The notes under the pieces are model-generated. The model was not told where the DNA came from, made no database searches, and was given only the letters and a program-made list of their open reading frames with translations. From Terriglobia bacterium (GTDB taxonomy: Bacteria; Acidobacteriota; Terriglobia; UBA7540): a stretch of 23,196 nt of DNA. Each line of letters starts with the position of its first letter. The stretch's first letter is position 1. The stretch spans positions 1 through 23,196 of the forward strand of contig JAIQGB010000099.1 of assembly GCA_020072905.1 (NCBI GenBank), in the 5' to 3' direction. Shown here one piece after another: positions 20,950-23,196 of the stretch. The position numbers and the translations under genes are program-made.

Positions 20950-23196
20950 TCAGAACTGCTTTTCGATCGTTCCCGAAAGAATCGTGTCCACGCCCACGAG
21001 GAGAGCCTTGGACGCCGAGACAGCGTAGAGGTGGAAGTGCACTGTACCGCCGGAAATGGTGACAGTGAGGTCGCCGCGGCCATTTGCGGAAATCGTGTAG
21101 GTGGCCGTGAACGGCAGGTCCGGGAGCAGTCCCGAAGACACGTCGTTGATGTCGGTGGTCCCTGTGATGCTCCCCGCTCCGTCGGAGGTGAACTGCCCGA
21201 CATTGTCGCTATCGTTGCCGGTGAGGGAGAAGCCGTAGTCTCCGGCAAGGGAAGCGGCCGAGAAGGGGCCGCCCTGTTGGGACTCCAGCTCGCCGGTGGT
21301 CACCGCAAAATCGTCGAGTTGGACGACCACCGCCCTGGACGGCGAGATCATGTAGAAGGCAAAGTTGGAGGTGCCGCGCGTGGAAGTGAAGGAGCCCGTG
21401 CCACGCCCGTTGCCGATGGCGTCGACGGAGTACGTGCCGGTAAAGGCCAGGTTCTCGGCCAGGACCCCTTGATCGTTTTCGTCGGAGACTCCCGCGCTAA
21501 CGGTGCCCGTGCCGCTCGCGGTCAGGCGCCCTGCCGTCAGGATGAAACCGTTGGTGCTGAAACCCGAGGACCGTAGCGCGTAATCCCCGGAAACGTTGGC
21601 GTTGGAATACGAGGCGAGGGTCTGCTCTTCGGCAGTGCCGAGGAAGGCTGGAACGAAGTCGGTGGAGATAAAGTAAGCCTTGCTCGCCGAGATCATGTAG
21701 ATGGCAAAGTTCACCGGCCCCGTCGGCGTGTTGACGATAGCGGTGCCCCGGCCGCCGTTGACAGCAGCAGCAGTGAGGTCGTAAGTGCCGTCAAAGGCGG
21801 CGTTCGTGGTGGCGACCCCGGCTTCGTTGCTGTCCAGGACTCCATCGGTAAGGTGGCCGGCGCCGTCCGCGGTCATCCGGCCGGCCAGCCCGATGGCGCC
21901 GCTGCTGCCGATGCCATTCAAGCGTAAGGCGTATCCCCCTGCGAACGCGGCATCATTGAACGAGGCGGGATCCTGCTTCTCGATGAAGCCTTGGCCGCCT
22001 GCGGAGGTATCGAACTCAATCATGTGCAAGCGGTTGGGTGAGATCAGCACCGTCCGAAGGGTGTACGAGACGTTGTCGGAATCGGTGAGCAGGATTTCCG
22101 CCCGGCCGTCGGGGTTAACCGTATAGGTACCCGTCAGGGCAAGGTTCGAGAAAACGCCCAAGAACGTATTGAGGTCGAGGAGGCCGCTGGTGATTGTGCC
22201 GTTGCCGTCGGCGACGATGCTGCCGGCAGCGAAAAACAGGCCGTCGGGGTCGAACCCCGTGTAACTGAAGGCGTACTGGCCGCTGAGCATGGCGCCTGAA
22301 AAGACAATCGTGACTGCCGCCGTAGCAGTCTGCGAAGTATCGGCTTGCGCGACGGCCGTGATGGTTACCGCGCCCGTCGCCGGAATCGCCAATGGCGCCG
22401 TGTAGAGTCCCGCGGCGGAGATTGTTCCCACTGTAGAGTTTCCGCCTGCGACAGCGTTCACTTGCCAGTTGACAGCGGTGTTGGCTACTCCTTGGACGGT
22501 CGCCGTGAATTGCTGCGTTCCGCCTGCGGGTACGGTCGCGGTCGGGGGGGTGACGGCGACGGTCAGATTGATGGTCACCGTGGCGGAAGCGGACTTGGTG
22601 GTGTCGGCCTGCGACACAGCCTTAACGGTGACGGTGGCCGGACTGGGCACTGCGGCCGGTGCCGTGTAGAGACCAGCCGCACTGATTGTTCCCACCGTTG
22701 CGTTCCCGCCGGTTATGTCGTTTACCTGCCAGGTGACGGCGGTGTTGGAGGTGTTCTGGACGGTGGCGGTGAACTGCACCGTGCCACCGATTTCGACCGT
22801 GGAAGTGGGCGGAGCGACGCTCACAACAATTGAGGCGACGGTCACGGTAGCGGAGGCGGATTCCGAGGTGTCTGCGTGTGCGACGGCTGTGACGGTAACG
22901 GGATTGTCCGTGGGAATCGCTGCAGGCGCCGTATACAGGCCGCCGGCAGTGATGGTTCCGACCGTGGCATTGCCGCCCGCGGTCCCGTTCACTTGCCACT
23001 CGACGGCAGTGTCGGTGACCCCCTCGACCGTTGCTGTGAACTGTAGGGTGCCCGTCGTGAGCACTGTGGCTGTGGCGGGCGTCACGCTAATGCTTAGTGT
23101 GATGGTCACCGTGGCGGAAGCGGACTTGGTGGTGTCGGCCTGTGACACGGCCTTAACGGTGACGGTGGCCGGACTGGGCACTGCGGCCGGCGCGGT
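20950..23196 (-). CDS. Secreted Ig-like repeat protein, 5' end beyond the window
   Basis: At least 748 codons are open to the window edge, and the N-terminus is missing. The visible N-terminal part consists of Ig-like bacterial repeats of about 88-90 residues, one partial and three full. Each has the pattern 'V.P..ATV..GGT.QFTATV.G..NTAV.WQVN...GGN.TVGTI..AGLYTAP', then '.VT..A...AD....A.ATVT'. The C-terminal part has four repeats of about 110-120 residues: 'L.G.YAF...G......AG.....G.G....G..D.N', 'F.GTY.....GRG', then 'F.FYMIS.S.A...'. These are common in acidobacterial surface or secreted proteins and are possibly adhesive. It ends at TGA 20950-20952 and is followed by its own terminator. 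No catalytic domain is visible. Confidence 0.85.
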   Translation of the reverse strand, partial: TAPAAVPSPATVTVKAVSQADTTKSASATVTITLSISVTPATATVLTTGTLQFTATVEGVTDTAVEWQVNGTAGGNATVGTITAGGLYTAPAAIPTDNPVTVTAVAHADTSESASATVTVASIVVSVAPPTSTVEIGGTVQFTATVQNTSNTAVTWQVNDITGGNATVGTISAAGLYTAPAAVPSPATVTVKAVSQADTTKSASATVTINLTVAVTPPTATVPAGGTQQFTATVQGVANTAVNWQVNAVAGGNSTVGTISAAGLYTAPLAIPATGAVTITAVAQADTSQTATAAVTIVFSGAMLSGQYAFSYTGFDPDGLFFAAGSIVADGNGTITSGLLDLNTFLGVFSNLALTGTYTVNPDGRAEILLTDSDNVSYTLRTVLISPNRLHMIEFDTSAGGQGFIEKQDPASFNDAAFAGGYALRLNGIGSSGAIGLAGRMTADGAGHLTDGVLDSNEAGVATTNAAFDGTYDLTAAAVNGGRGTAIVNTPTGPVNFAIYMISASKAYFISTDFVPAFLGTAEEQTLASYSNANVSGDYALRSSGFSTNGFILTAGRLTASGTGTVSAGVSDENDQGVLAENLAFTGTYSVDAIGNGRGTGSFTSTRGTSNFAFYMISPSRAVVVQLDDFAVTTGELESQQGGPFSAASLAGDYGFSLTGNDSDNVGQFTSDGAGSITGTTDINDVSSGLLPDLPFTATYTISANGRGDLTVTISGGTVHFHLYAVSASKALLVGVDTILSGTIEKQF
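22570..23196 (-). repeat. Near-identical DNA repeats within the Ig-like gene
   Basis: The last 96 bases of the window (23101-23196) match 22570-22665 at 92 of 96 positions, an offset of 531 bp (177 codons, two Ig units). The intervening unit is more divergent, so the array has a two-domain higher-order period rather than a simple one-domain period. Confidence 0.8.

Noticed and set aside
22230..22265. TCGAACCCC-like tRNA T-loop resemblance in the Ig-like gene
   Set aside because: No acceptor stem, anticodon arm or CCA end can be built around it, and it lies inside a conserved coding repeat.

Overview
The window looks like a piece of an Acidobacteriota chromosome, probably an uncultured soil lineage. 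It is GC-rich, mostly well over 60% GC. It carries a duplicated VWFA-related acidobacterial-type domain protein, a very long secreted Ig-like repeat protein of the kind common in that phylum, and hopanoid/squalene genes. No rRNA, tRNA, CRISPR array, integrase or transposase gene was seen.

Layout. Positions 1-1614 hold the 3' end of a squalene/presqualene synthase (HpnD-like) and the complete hpnE desaturase. They are separated by a 158-bp spacer bounded by GGATTTT-type inverted repeats. Positions 1615-2149 hold no convincing gene. From 2150 to 6634 two exported proteins are divergently transcribed: the double VWFA-like protein (minus) and a carboxypeptidase-regulatory/TPR protein (plus). rpiB and glyA (8468-6712, minus) form a translationally coupled pair. 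Then, on the plus strand, come an NmrA-type NAD(P)-binding protein, an exported DUF4440/SnoaL-like protein, and an exported thioredoxin-fold protein with an in-frame TGA at the redox-active cysteine position (10390-10842, probable selenoprotein). These are followed by a sugar-phosphate isomerase/epimerase gene broken by a frameshift/deletion, and a small LRV-repeat protein.

From 12601 to 20930 the theme is vitamin B6/PLP. It contains a MocR-type PLP-dependent regulator with an operator-like palindrome in its promoter, a PLP-dependent decarboxylase, a methyltransferase, pdxS, and later pdxT, with a DinB/YfiT-like protein and a proline dehydrogenase between pdxS and pdxT. Directly behind pdxS sits a lower-GC segment of about 1 kb. 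It encodes an AlbA_2 (Schlafen-type) protein and a HicB-like protein and is flanked by 64-bp direct repeats of the last 20 codons plus stop of pdxS. This looks like a cassette inserted at the 3' end of pdxS that regenerates the gene end. The window closes with the 3' two-thirds or so of a minus-strand Ig-like repeat protein, whose intrinsic terminator is embedded in the last codons of pdxT.

Strongest candidates for something undescribed: (1) the UxxS exported thioredoxin-like selenoprotein; (2) the AlbA_2-HicB cassette bounded by pdxS-end duplications.
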